From Paenibacillus sp. D2_2 (GTDB lineage Bacteria > Bacillota > Bacilli > Paenibacillales > Paenibacillaceae), in contig NZ_CP133605.1 in assembly GCF_031199965.1 (NCBI RefSeq), forward strand, positions 4,876,501-4,940,500: a DNA stretch of 64,000 nucleotides, written 5' to 3'. Under the pieces are notes generated by a model. It was not told the DNA's origin. It saw nothing but the letters and a program-made list of their open reading frames with translations, and searched no databases. Position numbers and translations under genes: made by a program. Shown here piece after piece: positions 51,418 through 59,744 of this stretch; positions within the stretch are counted from its first letter, which is position 1; every line of letters begins with the position of its first letter.

Positions 51418-51870
51418 TTAGTTTAATTGGTCCAATAGTTTTAACTTTAAATTAGGATATATTTTATAATACATTTTCTTTTCTATTAATTTATGTGCAA
51501 TTACGATAGAAGCAAATACAAAAGTGTACAGAATAAATGCCCATGGATAAGCTAAAAACCAATCAAGTACATTTTTAAAGATATCCCCTCGATCTATTAC
51601 TTTTAACTTTCCTAATATCATATAAACAATAAAGACAACGATTGGTAATGAAATAACACCCGAGATCATGTTTAAAGATCGTTTTTTATTCCGAGCTTCA
51701 ATAAAAGTAGATTCATTTAAATATTCGCTAACCCCCACCGCTTGTTTTTCAAAGGTATCTTCACTCTTAATAGGTAAGTTGTAATCACTAATTATTTTGT
51801 GAAGCTGTTTAAGTTCTTCCGCGCTAGAAAAAACTTCAACCATCGTTTTTCCGTAATTCAATTTCCTCAC
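51418..51870 (-). CDS. Hypothetical membrane protein with two transmembrane helices
   Basis: A 150-residue protein. Residues 1-65 are soluble and charged (VFSSAEELKQLHKIISDYNL). Two helices follow (MISGVISLPIVVFIVYMIL and AFILYTFVFASIVIAHKLI), separated by a short loop, and the C-terminus is Lys-rich. No family recognised. It ends at a strong terminator and seems independent of its neighbours. The AT content is higher than in the genes around it. Confidence 0.75.
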   Translation of the reverse strand: MRKLNYGKTMVEVFSSAEELKQLHKIISDYNLPIKSEDTFEKQAVGVSEYLNESTFIEARNKKRSLNMISGVISLPIVVFIVYMILGKLKVIDRGDIFKNVLDWFLAYPWAFILYTFVFASIVIAHKLIEKKMYYKIYPNLKLKLLDQLN

Positions 51871-51955
51871 TTCTTTCTCATTTTAAAATATTTGGTATAG
51901 AGGACCATAAATGAAGCGGTCCGGCTACAACCCGGAGGCTAACGCTTTTCCATGT

Positions 51956-52305
51956 TTATGTACCGAACGTCTGCCGGATTTCCTGCTCCGTGACCGGCAG
52001 CGCGATCGTCAGCTTCGCAGGGTCCTGCGGGAATAGATGACATTGATGATTTGACCTTGCTGCACCCAGGCAAGATTCGCGGCAGACAGTTCTTTTTATA
52101 CCGTCACCTTGAATGTTTCCCCGTTTGGTTTGGTAACGGCGAGCGTAAGTTGCAGTTGAACTTTCCCGTATTCGGCCATACCCAGTGGTTCCACATCCAG
52201 TACTTTAGCTAGACCTTTCTCCCCGGTTTGCGCAATATCCGCCAGTTCCGGACTCGAGCCTTGTTTAACAAGCATGCCAAGTGATGTTATGATTTTTTGT
52301 ATCAT
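51956..52305 (-). pseudogene. Hypothetical protein with in-frame ochre stop and a frameshift
   Basis: The reading starts MIQKIITSLGMLVKQG and runs to FKVTV, where TAA appears at 52098-52096. Translation continues in the same frame as KELSAANLAWVQQGQIINVI, so this is a substitution (probably AAA to TAA) and not a shift. Near 52032 a single missing G then hides the end DPAKLTIALPVTEQEIRQ, stopping at 51956. Full length would be about 115 residues. It follows a related-looking protein gene by 18 bases. Function unknown. Confidence 0.72.
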
Positions 52306-52323
52306 TATCCCTCCGGGTCAGAT

Positions 52324-52736
52324 TCAAGTCATGGGGCCAACATAGATGAGTTCCGCCGGATTGGCCGGATGCTGTCCGAGTCCGATGTGGTCCCGGCCCG
52401 TGGCACCTGTAATTTGGATACAAGTGTTTCGAGCGTTTTCGTATAACGGCTGCCACTAGTTTCCGTCACCTCCAGCTCCAAAATAACAACCGGGTCAAAA
52501 TTAATCAGTTTTCCGGTATCGCGTACCGAAAGGACGATAGCGGTAGCGGTGATAGGAACGGAACCTCCCGCGGCCATCTGCGCTTGCCTAGCCTCCTCAA
52601 TGCTTTGATTCATGGCTTCGCGATGCTGTTTGGGGATGAGTCCCTTCATCATCATGCCGCTCAAACCTTTATTTAATAATTGATCGGCTTTTTGCAAATT
52701 GTCCTGTGCTTGTTTCTTTTTACCGAACCAGCCCAT
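52324..52736 (-). CDS. Hypothetical protein (frameshifted)
   Basis: About 137 residues. The N-terminus MGWFGKKKQAQDNLQKADQL is charged and likely helical, followed by a beta-rich part (ITATAIVLSVRDTGKLI, VVILELEVTE). The frame breaks near 52400: GCCGGGACCACATC needs one more G to give AGDHIGLGQHPANPAELIYV and the stop at 52324. It is preceded by the XRE-TPR regulator gene on the same strand. No family name recognised. Confidence 0.75.
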
Positions 52737-52985
52737 ATGTTAAACACCTCGCTACAATCGTATTTTTGAGTTCATCAATGTCTCTATCACAATTGTAAGT
52801 AGCGGATGGAAAGGAGACAACGGGTTTGAAAGGATACAATACGGTAGCGATGATCAGCGGTTTTATTCCGGTTTAAGGAGTGAATTTGCGAAGTTCCCCC
52901 AGTTACGGCAATAAAAATCGGAAAATCCGCCTTTTAACGTTTGGAACGGCCCATTCGTATTGCGGTTTTCCACCTGAAATCCGGT

Positions 52986-54269
52986 TTAATATTTGCTCCG
53001 CAGCAGGTAAACTAGCTTCTTGTAATAGGCAGCGGATTCCTTGTATTTCCTGGCATCCTCAGAGATGACGGCAAGCGACTCATATAGAGTCTCCAAGCGG
53101 TTGGTTTGCTGAACGGACTCAAAATAAGGAAAACAGGCCAAGGCCTGCTCCATGGAACGTTCGAACTGCCCTTGCGCAAACGAGAGCTGACTTTGGTAGA
53201 ACAGCAGCGACATTTGTTGATCAGTTGTTTCGGCGCTGCTTTCAAGCTCCTTGACCATCTGCGGGAGTAATGCCCATTGCTTTTGATTTAGTGCCAACTC
53301 GCAGCGGTAAATATCGAGCAGTGGTTGGAACTTCTGTCTAATTTCTTCGGGTTCGCGCCGAATCATTTCTTTAAAGCGGTCAATCTCCAACGCGGCTTTG
53401 TCATATTCGCCCAGCAGCGTTTGCATGATAATTCGGTTATTCATTATGGATGTCATCATTTCGCCCTGATTGGAGGTGTAAACCAGATATGCTTCCGCCA
53501 TGGATAAGGCCAGCAGCGCTTCCTGAACAAGTCCGACCGTAAACTGATAACCGCTGTAGGTGAGATAGAACCCGCTCAAACGGTGAAAGAGCCTTTGTTC
53601 ATAGACATGCTTCATCATTTGCTCAAACGTCTGTTTCGCCTCATCATACTGTTTCAAATAGATAAAAGCCTCAAGCATGAAATTATGCGCCGTCAGCCAT
53701 GACTCGCTGCCTGGAGGAAGCAGTTCCGCAAGTTTTCGTGCTTGATGCAGTGCCTCGTAGTAATGGTGTTTGGATCTGAAAAGATGGATTTTATAATAAA
53801 ACATCGCTTTTTTGGCTGGCAGGGGTAGATCATTATCGTCAGGACGACCGTATTTATCCAAGTAATAATTCAAATAATTCCGGTGTAAATAATTATGAGT
53901 TGCCGCGTCATTAAGTTGCTGGTAATATACGGCTTTCATTAAAGCTGTGGTCAGCTCGACAGTTAACGCATCGTCTCGGTCCGGCAGGTCGTTAACCTGC
54001 TGTTCATCGAAGGATGCAGCGGATCGGGATAACTTTTCGAAAATGGTCTCTGCCTGTTTCAACGTTTCCGGCGTTTGAGATGAAGCCTGCAGCAAATAAG
54101 AAGCGGAGACACCGAGACGGGAGGCTATATGTTCAGCCAAATCAGCGGCAAGCGGGTAACGCTCTGCGAGGATATTGGCAAAATGGGTTTGCGTCACTAA
54201 ACCTTCAACCAGCTCTTTGCGGGTGATATTTTTCTTTTTGCACAAAAAATCGATTCGTTCTTTTAACAT
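52986..54269 (-). CDS. XRE-family regulator with TPR domain
   Basis: A 427-residue protein. An N-terminal helix-turn-helix (residues 1-60, KKKNITRKELVEGLVTQTHF, LGVSASYLL) is followed by about ten helical tetratricopeptide-like repeats to the C-terminus. This architecture is shared with peptide-binding regulators of the RRNPP group, but no pheromone gene is evident next to it. Frame intact. The two hypothetical genes downstream may be its targets. Confidence 0.85.
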   Translation of the reverse strand: MLKERIDFLCKKKNITRKELVEGLVTQTHFANILAERYPLAADLAEHIASRLGVSASYLLQASSQTPETLKQAETIFEKLSRSAASFDEQQVNDLPDRDDALTVELTTALMKAVYYQQLNDAATHNYLHRNYLNYYLDKYGRPDDNDLPLPAKKAMFYYKIHLFRSKHHYYEALHQARKLAELLPPGSESWLTAHNFMLEAFIYLKQYDEAKQTFEQMMKHVYEQRLFHRLSGFYLTYSGYQFTVGLVQEALLALSMAEAYLVYTSNQGEMMTSIMNNRIIMQTLLGEYDKAALEIDRFKEMIRREPEEIRQKFQPLLDIYRCELALNQKQWALLPQMVKELESSAETTDQQMSLLFYQSQLSFAQGQFERSMEQALACFPYFESVQQTNRLETLYESLAVISEDARKYKESAAYYKKLVYLLRSKY

Positions 54270-54505
54270 AGGTCGTGGAAAACCTCCTTTCCGCTAAAGA
54301 TCCGTAAAAGTATACCATGATATATAGCAAAAAGGCCTGAAATTAGGAGAAACGGGTGAAAAGGCCTGCTATCGGATGCATCGATGGTCCCTCGTATGAA
54401 AATCATCCATTATTCAATATAAATACCTTGCGTAGCAGAGGGGCAAATTGGAGGAAGGCTTGATTTATCAAGGGTTGGTGAGTCATACGGTCCGCCCCAA
54501 AAATG

Positions 54506-54550
54506 AAAAAAGCCGAGCAAAACAGGAATGGATACCTGAGTTTCGCTCGG
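54506..54550 (-). terminator. Terminator at the left edge of the accessory island
   Basis: CCGAGC (54513-54518) pairs with GCTCGG (54545-54550), with additional pairing inside, and the minus strand continues into six T. The gene it ends is not recognised; an ORF spanning 54410-54670 runs through it and looks spurious. Confidence 0.7.
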
Positions 54551-54682
54551 TGTTAAAAGAAAATAAAGTATTAGACCGGAGTTGTTGATTTGACGCGGGT
54601 TTTGGGTTACAAATTCGTCAGCTTTTAATAAATAAGTTTTAGACTGAAAAGCGTTGTTGTTCGAAATCACACCATGAGACGA

Positions 54683-54703
54683 AAAATAAAGTATTTTCTT
54701 AGT
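54683..54703. repeat. 21-base inverted repeat, left copy
   Basis: AAAATAAAGTATTTTCTTAG plus one T is perfectly repeated in inverse orientation at 57364-57384. A 14-base part also occurs at 54560-54573, and a nearby ACTTTATTTT copy forms a local hairpin. The pair encloses the IS110 gene and the acetyltransferase, 2.7 kb. Confidence 0.7.
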
Positions 54704-54852
54704 CTACAACTTTATTTTCCTAGTCTAATGTAGTGTAGCGCTTAGAAAAATGTAAATGAGCCCATCACCGTAATTTGGAAGCTTCTTATTTCCAATTTTA
54801 CATGTAATGGGCTATTTATGTTCAGTGTAAGGCAGTGTAAGATACTGGTCGT

Positions 54853-56236
54853 TTATAAGACATTGTCATCTGCTAATTCATCCGCTTGGCGTTCGTAATC
54901 TTCTATGTTAGATGGAATCTTTAATCTTACTCTTTCGCCATCAAGGGTTACCCCCTTTTGCTCGCGTGTTTGAACGGATCATAAGGTTCGTTGTTTTTAA
55001 GGCAGGAGTATAAAACTTGGGCAATCTTACCGCCTACATGACCTATTGCTTTTCTCTTCGCCATTCCTCGTTCAACTAATCGCTTGTAGTAAACACGAAA
55101 ACTATTTTCGCTTATTTTTGGCGATATCAATAGCAAAGTCATCAAGAATAAAACTCTGCGAGTGTCTCTAACACCCTCGTATGTCTGCCTACTCTTAAAA
55201 ACGGATGTGCCCGAGATCTTATTCTCCGCGGCTACACCAAGGTACTTTTTAAACTCCAAATATGTTGAGAAACGTTCAACATCACCAATAGCGCCGATAA
55301 ATGTACACGCCATATTCACTCATGATAGGGAAGGACATAAGTATTTTTGTATAAGGATGAGGTTTATAGCCTTTTTCTTGATCACCATAAAACAGGGATG
55401 CTATCTGTTTATCCATGCTTTTTATAGCTTCATCTATACGCAATGCTTCTTCAATTAGCCACGTTTGCCGTTCAGCTAGGTGTGGAATGTTCAAGGCTAA
55501 TGTGTTGGGTAACAGTTCTGCTAAGGTCATAGAGGCTTTTGTAGCAGTAGATTTTGCACCAATAGTTATTAGAGTTTGCCTAAGCTCGTTTAAGTTCAGG
55601 ATTGGTTACAGAAAATAATTGCTGGACTTGATTTTTACGTCTCGTTAACTGAGTAGTAAGTAACCAGCGATCTCTAGTTAATGTGCGGTATAAAACCTGC
55701 TCTGCACTAGCAGGACGAACTATTCGCACTGAACGCATATCAGGATGAAGGGTTTTGTGCCATCCCATATAAGCCATGATTCTAGCATCAATTTCATCAG
55801 ATTTTTCATTAAGTCCTAGCTGGCGTTCACGAAAATCCTTTACAGCTTTATTTTCAACCTGATATATGGAATAGCCTCGATCTAATAGAACTCTAACAAC
55901 TAAATATGAATAATGCCCTCCAGTTGGTTCCAGTAAAATAAAGAAATCCTGTGGTTTATACCCGAATTGTGCTTGAATACCTTCCAAAGCATGGATAAAC
56001 TTTGTAATCCCTTGACTATCCGAGTTAAACTTCATTGTTTTACTGCGTTTCCATTCCTTTTCACTGCGGAACTTTTCAAATGGAATGCAAGCAGCAACAT
56101 GGAAATCCGAACCAATATCTATTCCAACATAGAAGGGATAAAAAGCTCTTGAGTTGTCCGGGTCTTCAATATTGCTCGTATCCGTAAGCATAAAATCATT
56201 CAATTTATGATCACCTATTCGAATCATTTGCATCAT
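54853..56236 (-). mobile_element. IS110 family transposase (three frameshifts)
   Basis: DEDD recombinase of about 460 residues. The RuvC-like half has FYVGIDIGSDFHVAACI, LLEPTGGHYSYLV and KSDEIDARIMAYMG. The C-terminal half has the Transposase_20 segment with FIGAIGDVERFSTYLEFKKY and ending helices. Frames break near 55590 (one extra A, LNELRQTLITIGAKS), near 55300 (GGCG needs one more G, EYGACTFIGAIGD), and near 54968 (one more G, ASKRGVTLDGERVRLK). The true stop is at 54853. The exact start is uncertain; 56236 is the first ATG. No terminal inverted repeats are expected for this family. Confidence 0.88.
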
Positions 56237-56600
56237 AGTAACCAAGTTTTCTTTAGAGCTCCGCAATGGGCCCAATGTAGCATGTCAGGTTTTAGATTTG
56301 GTGCATTACCCATAATAAACTGAGAGGTCGAGAATCCGCCTCAATAACTTTAAAGGGCTTCTGTTAAGTTCTTTCGACAGGAGGAAACAATTTCCTACTT
56401 CCTCTGTTAAGTTCTTTGTTTTTCTACGCAAAAAAACCTGTCATTTCGACAGGTTGAATTATCATCAAATGTGCAGCGCCAAAAACATGGAGCGCCTCAT
56501 TTCTGTTAAAGAAGTCCAGGAGGATGTCCTGCCGGCTCCAAACCTATTCTGGGCGGTTGTTCCCTGAGAGGTCACTGCACAATTATATATACGCCTATTA
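56237..56600 (-). other. Structured noncoding end of the IS110 element
   Basis: No ORF. It holds CAGGA/TCCTG around 56518-56532, a perfect AACCTGTC/GACAGGTT hairpin (56432-56452), GAGGAA/TTCCTC, and two copies of TTCTGTTAAGTTCTTT about 41 bases apart. CTGAGAGGTC occurs at both 56319 and 56566. IS110 elements encode a bridge RNA in the noncoding end beside the recombinase; this is where it would lie. Identity as a bridge RNA is inferred. Confidence 0.4.
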
Positions 56601-56616
56601 GTGGGCTAATTCCTTC

Positions 56617-56704
56617 TAAATACCGTACCAGTTACCACAAATACTTTATAGAAGTCTTTCTAAGCTCCACATTAGACTCAGAGGTTAACTGGTACTATGG
56701 TATT
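56617..56704. repeat. Imperfect inverted repeat downstream of the acetyltransferase
   Basis: AAATACCGTACCAGTTACC near 56617 pairs with GGTTAACTGGTACTATGG ending near 56704, with small bulges and a loop of about 45 bases. It may mark an element boundary or end the acetyltransferase transcript. Confidence 0.45.
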
Positions 56705-56763
56705 TTAGCATGTTGCTCAAAAGTGGTAAAAGCCTATTTGTTGAACTAACGTTTCCCGTTAGC

Positions 56764-57162
56764 TTAGTCTTTTTTCCTCCATAATCCTCCGGAACAAGGT
56801 GTGAATCCACTCTCTGAATAGAATGACGTGTGTTTTGAATCGTATGTCAACGTCACAATTTCTAACCCGAACTGCTCCGCCTCTTGAAGTAATTTCTTCA
56901 CTAAGGCTTGCCCTATTCCTCTCTTCTGAAATTTAGGATGCACAATTATGTCCTCCATATAGCCATGTTGCAATCCCATTCCTGCAACATAGCCAAATGC
57001 TATAAGCTCAATGTTTTTTTCATCTCGAAGACCAGCCCAAAAGTTGCAACGTTCAAATATAGCAGGGTAATCAGAATGTCTGCCGTCCCATCCCACTAAC
57101 TCTCTTAAAGTTGGTACTTCATGCTGTTCTATAGGCAGATTTATTACTATCTCTCGACTCAA
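56764..57162 (-). CDS. GNAT family N-acetyltransferase
   Basis: A 132-residue acetyltransferase. The acetyl-CoA loop is EDIIVHPKFQKRGIGQALV, and the C-terminus has HTSFYSESGFTPC. The start is TTG 57162 with GGAAGGGG upstream. It lies in the accessory island between the IS110 and Gabija-like genes. Substrate unknown. Confidence 0.88.
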   Translation of the reverse strand: MSREIVINLPIEQHEVPTLRELVGWDGRHSDYPAIFERCNFWAGLRDEKNIELIAFGYVAGMGLQHGYMEDIIVHPKFQKRGIGQALVKKLLQEAEQFGLEIVTLTYDSKHTSFYSESGFTPCSGGLWRKKD

Positions 57163-57363
57163 CGATCTATCCCCTTCCGCAATACTTCTTTATCTGGAAT
57201 TCTCCATCATATTGAAACTATCCTGCCCGTTAGTTCAATAAAAAGAACGCTCCCGCGCCTTCGCTTGGGCTACGTTCTCCTCATTATATTCCATTTCCAA
57301 TCACCCATTAAAGAACGTACGCGGGTAGCATGTAGTGCTTAAACAGGGGGCTTTAACCTAAGC

Positions 57364-57384
57364 ACTAAGAAAATACTTTATTTT
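57364..57384. repeat. 21-base inverted repeat, right copy
   Basis: Perfect reverse complement of 54683-54703. It overlaps an AGTGCTTA/TAAGCACT palindrome and lies about 20 bases before the GGTGAAATAAAT repeat. Confidence 0.7.
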
Positions 57385-57403
57385 CTTCAAACAATCTTTT
57401 GTC

Positions 57404-57526
57404 AGGTGAAATAAATGTCGTGAACTAAATTTGTTGATTTTATTGGGTTAATGAAGGCATGTGATAAAGATGAAAAAAAGAAAGTCGTGAACAGCTAGAA
57501 ATTACCATGTAAAGAATGTTGTGAAC
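57404..57526 (+). repeat. Direct repeats left of the Gabija-like genes
   Basis: AGGTGAAATAAATGTCG at 57404-57420 recurs as AGGTGAAATAAATACCG at 62243-62259. Overlapping it is a set of three 12-base repeats: AATGTCGTGAAC (57414), AAAGTCGTGAAC (57481) and AATGTTGTGAAC (57515). Arrays of this kind occur at the ends of transposons with TnsB/TniA-type transposases. No such transposase gene is seen here. Confidence 0.5.
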
Positions 57527-57530
57527 CAGT

Positions 57531-57668
57531 TTGAGCAACTTTAAATACGAGCTTCACATTTATCATCAAGCTTACCGACTCTACAGTTACTGTGCAAATC
57601 AACTTACATCATTATCTATCAATGAAAAAACGTTTGAAATCATCCATAAAGAAATATTGAAGAAATAA
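57531..57668 (+). pseudogene. Short ORF, possible gene remnant
   Basis: TTG 57531 to TAA 57668 encodes 45 residues (YELHIYHQAYRLYSYCANQL and KTFEIIHKEILKK) of protein-like composition. It has no ribosome site and no identified family. The preceding sequence is closed by stops. It may be the tail of a lost gene. Confidence 0.3.
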
Positions 57669-57773
57669 ATTTCAAATTCTACCACAACTCTATATTTGCC
57701 CTTTCAACTATTTCGTCTCAATGACACGCCTGTTTCTACTCCCTAAACTCTTATAGGCGTAATTCAATACCCT

Positions 57774-59744
57774 TTACAACAGTATTAGAACGGTAGTGGC
57801 TTTAATCCTCAATAAAAAACCGGTTTTATTCATTTGCTCTATAAACGGACCTCTAAATCCGCTTATTTTATCCGACAGTACATATACATCTAAATTTTCT
57901 TTAGCACGTGAGCAACCAACATAAAACAATTTATAGGCAGGAATTATACCTTCCACTTTGTTTAATGCAGATATACACCTTCTATAGTTTGTAATATTTG
58001 GCTTTTTCGAGAATATCTCATATTCTTTTGCAATTAGACAATCATATAATCCTTGACTATATCTAAGCACATTTAAACTTTTATTTAGAAACGCTATTAA
58101 TTTTGTGGAATGACTGTCGAATAAATCTTTATTAAGATTCGATGAAGATAAGTAAAATCCCAATATATTACTATATTCACCCTTTAAGACTTTTAATTCA
58201 TTTTGAATTATTTTTATATTTTTATAGTCAAATGAATTTCTTGACCAGAGCTCTAAAAAGAGATACATCTGTATGTTAGGATTAGACCCGTCTGTAATCT
58301 TAAGTTGAACAGCATCATGGCCTTCACCTTTTACTGCATGTTGAGTTGAAATAGAAGGCTTTTTACATTCAATATAACAATTCTTAAATTGAACGTAGTC
58401 TATGGAGATCATAAGCTCTTTAAATTTTTCATTTTCATAAATATTTCTTATTAATTCCTCTATATGAATTTCTTTGATAATTCTTGTTTCGCGCAAATAT
58501 TCTAACAAATCAAACATGCTTATATCATTTTTCAGTGTAATACTAAGCTCTTGTAGTTGTTTATGTAACTTAACCTTATCTGTATGCTTCTTCACTCTCA
58601 ATATTTCATCATTTGCATGTTTAAATTCAATCATTTTCTTTATTAACTCACCAAACTTATTTTGGTCAAAAAGTTCAACTAAATCAGTTATAAAGATTAA
58701 AATAATCATGAGTTCATCTGGATTATCCATTGTCATGTCAGTCAATATTTGTTTAGCACTATATTTATCGAAGATTTTATATTTTTCACTAAATGCCCTA
58801 AATAGACCGCCAGAGCCAATAAAGTCAAACATTTCACTATTGTATAATACTAACTGTAAAGCACCATCAAAAACCTCTACATTGTTCATACTATTAACAA
58901 TATGTATTTTGGGAATTTGTCCACCTTCATGTACGTGGAATTGTTTATACTTCGAATCAAAATATAAATTATTAAGGACAGTTACAATATACTCAGTTGA
59001 CCTCCAGTTTTTTTTCAAACTAGTATCTTTATAAAATTCATTTTCTATTGTAGTTTGAAACTCTTCCCCTCTTTCATTATATATTTGCTGCATCTCATCT
59101 CCCAGTAATATTAATTTGGTTGAAGTCTTCGATATCGCATTATAAAACAATATAAGTATTTCAGATTTGGTATCTTGATATTCATCAATAAAAATATGAG
59201 AGTATTTATGTGTAAATATCATGTTTAATTTAGAGTGTTTAGAGAACACTTCTTTAGCAAAGTATAACAAATCATCATGTGATAGCCCTCCATATATGTA
59301 GGAAGAGAACTGGGCTTCATTATAGAATATTTCACTTGTATTATTTGCAATAATACCGCAGTCTATCTTAGTCTCACTGGAAATTTCTTTCCGACTTCTA
59401 TACTTGGCTATACGTTCCAAGTCTATTGCTTCTGTACTGCAGCAAATTTGATTTATTTTCTCTTGGAATAAATCAAAATATAATTTCAATATTTCTTTTT
59501 TTCTAAAGAATGGGCGCATAACATCAGCAATAAATGAATGAATAGTACTAATATCTACGCGATCATCATCAATTTTCAAAGCCAGTTGTTCAGTCGCTCT
59601 ATTTGTATAGGTTATACATAATATTCTTTTGCCTGTTGTTTCAAGCAAATTTCTAATGCTTTTAGAAATAGCAGTTGTTTTACCGCTACCTGCCGGCGCA
59701 TTGACAATTGTTAATGAATTCTCAAAGCTTATTCCTGAAGCCAA
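57774..59744 (-). CDS. UvrD/PcrA-type helicase, GajB-like
   Basis: Superfamily 1 helicase of 656 residues. Walker A is NAPAGSGKTTAI (residue about 16), motif Ia CITYTNRATEQL, Walker B HIFIDEYQDT, motif III LILLGDEMQQIY, motif IV KKNWRST, motif V TQHAVKGEGHDAVQL, motif VI LFYVGCSRAKENLDV. It overlaps the OLD nuclease gene by 16 bases, the coupled arrangement of Gabija (OLD nuclease GajA with helicase GajB). At 656 residues it is longer than GajB of Bacillus cereus. A T-run near the end may hide a shift; the alternative end is TGFFIED. Low GC compared with the rest of the window. Confidence 0.8.
   Translation of the reverse strand: MASGISFENSLTIVNAPAGSGKTTAISKSIRNLLETTGKRILCITYTNRATEQLALKIDDDRVDISTIHSFIADVMRPFFRKKEILKLYFDLFQEKINQICCSTEAIDLERIAKYRSRKEISSETKIDCGIIANNTSEIFYNEAQFSSYIYGGLSHDDLLYFAKEVFSKHSKLNMIFTHKYSHIFIDEYQDTKSEILILFYNAISKTSTKLILLGDEMQQIYNERGEEFQTTIENEFYKDTSLKKNWRSTEYIVTVLNNLYFDSKYKQFHVHEGGQIPKIHIVNSMNNVEVFDGALQLVLYNSEMFDFIGSGGLFRAFSEKYKIFDKYSAKQILTDMTMDNPDELMIILIFITDLVELFDQNKFGELIKKMIEFKHANDEILRVKKHTDKVKLHKQLQELSITLKNDISMFDLLEYLRETRIIKEIHIEELIRNIYENEKFKELMISIDYVQFKNCYIECKKPSISTQHAVKGEGHDAVQLKITDGSNPNIQMYLFLELWSRNSFDYKNIKIIQNELKVLKGEYSNILGFYLSSSNLNKDLFDSHSTKLIAFLNKSLNVLRYSQGLYDCLIAKEYEIFSKKPNITNYRRCISALNKVEGIIPAYKLFYVGCSRAKENLDVYVLSDKISGFRGPFIEQMNKTGFLLRIKATTVLILL

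Noticed and set aside
2366-52736. Programmed frameshifting as the explanation for the split genes
   Set aside because: The breaks occur in unrelated families, at differing contexts and without slippery heptamers plus stimulatory structures. Missing homopolymer bases explain them better.
54410-54670. An 86-codon minus-strand ORF at the island edge
   Set aside because: It runs through a strong terminator hairpin with T-tract, has no ribosome site, and its sequence has no family features.
57163-57773. CRISPR-like array from the GTCGTGAAC repeats
   Set aside because: Only three short degenerate repeats with unequal spacing and no cas genes.
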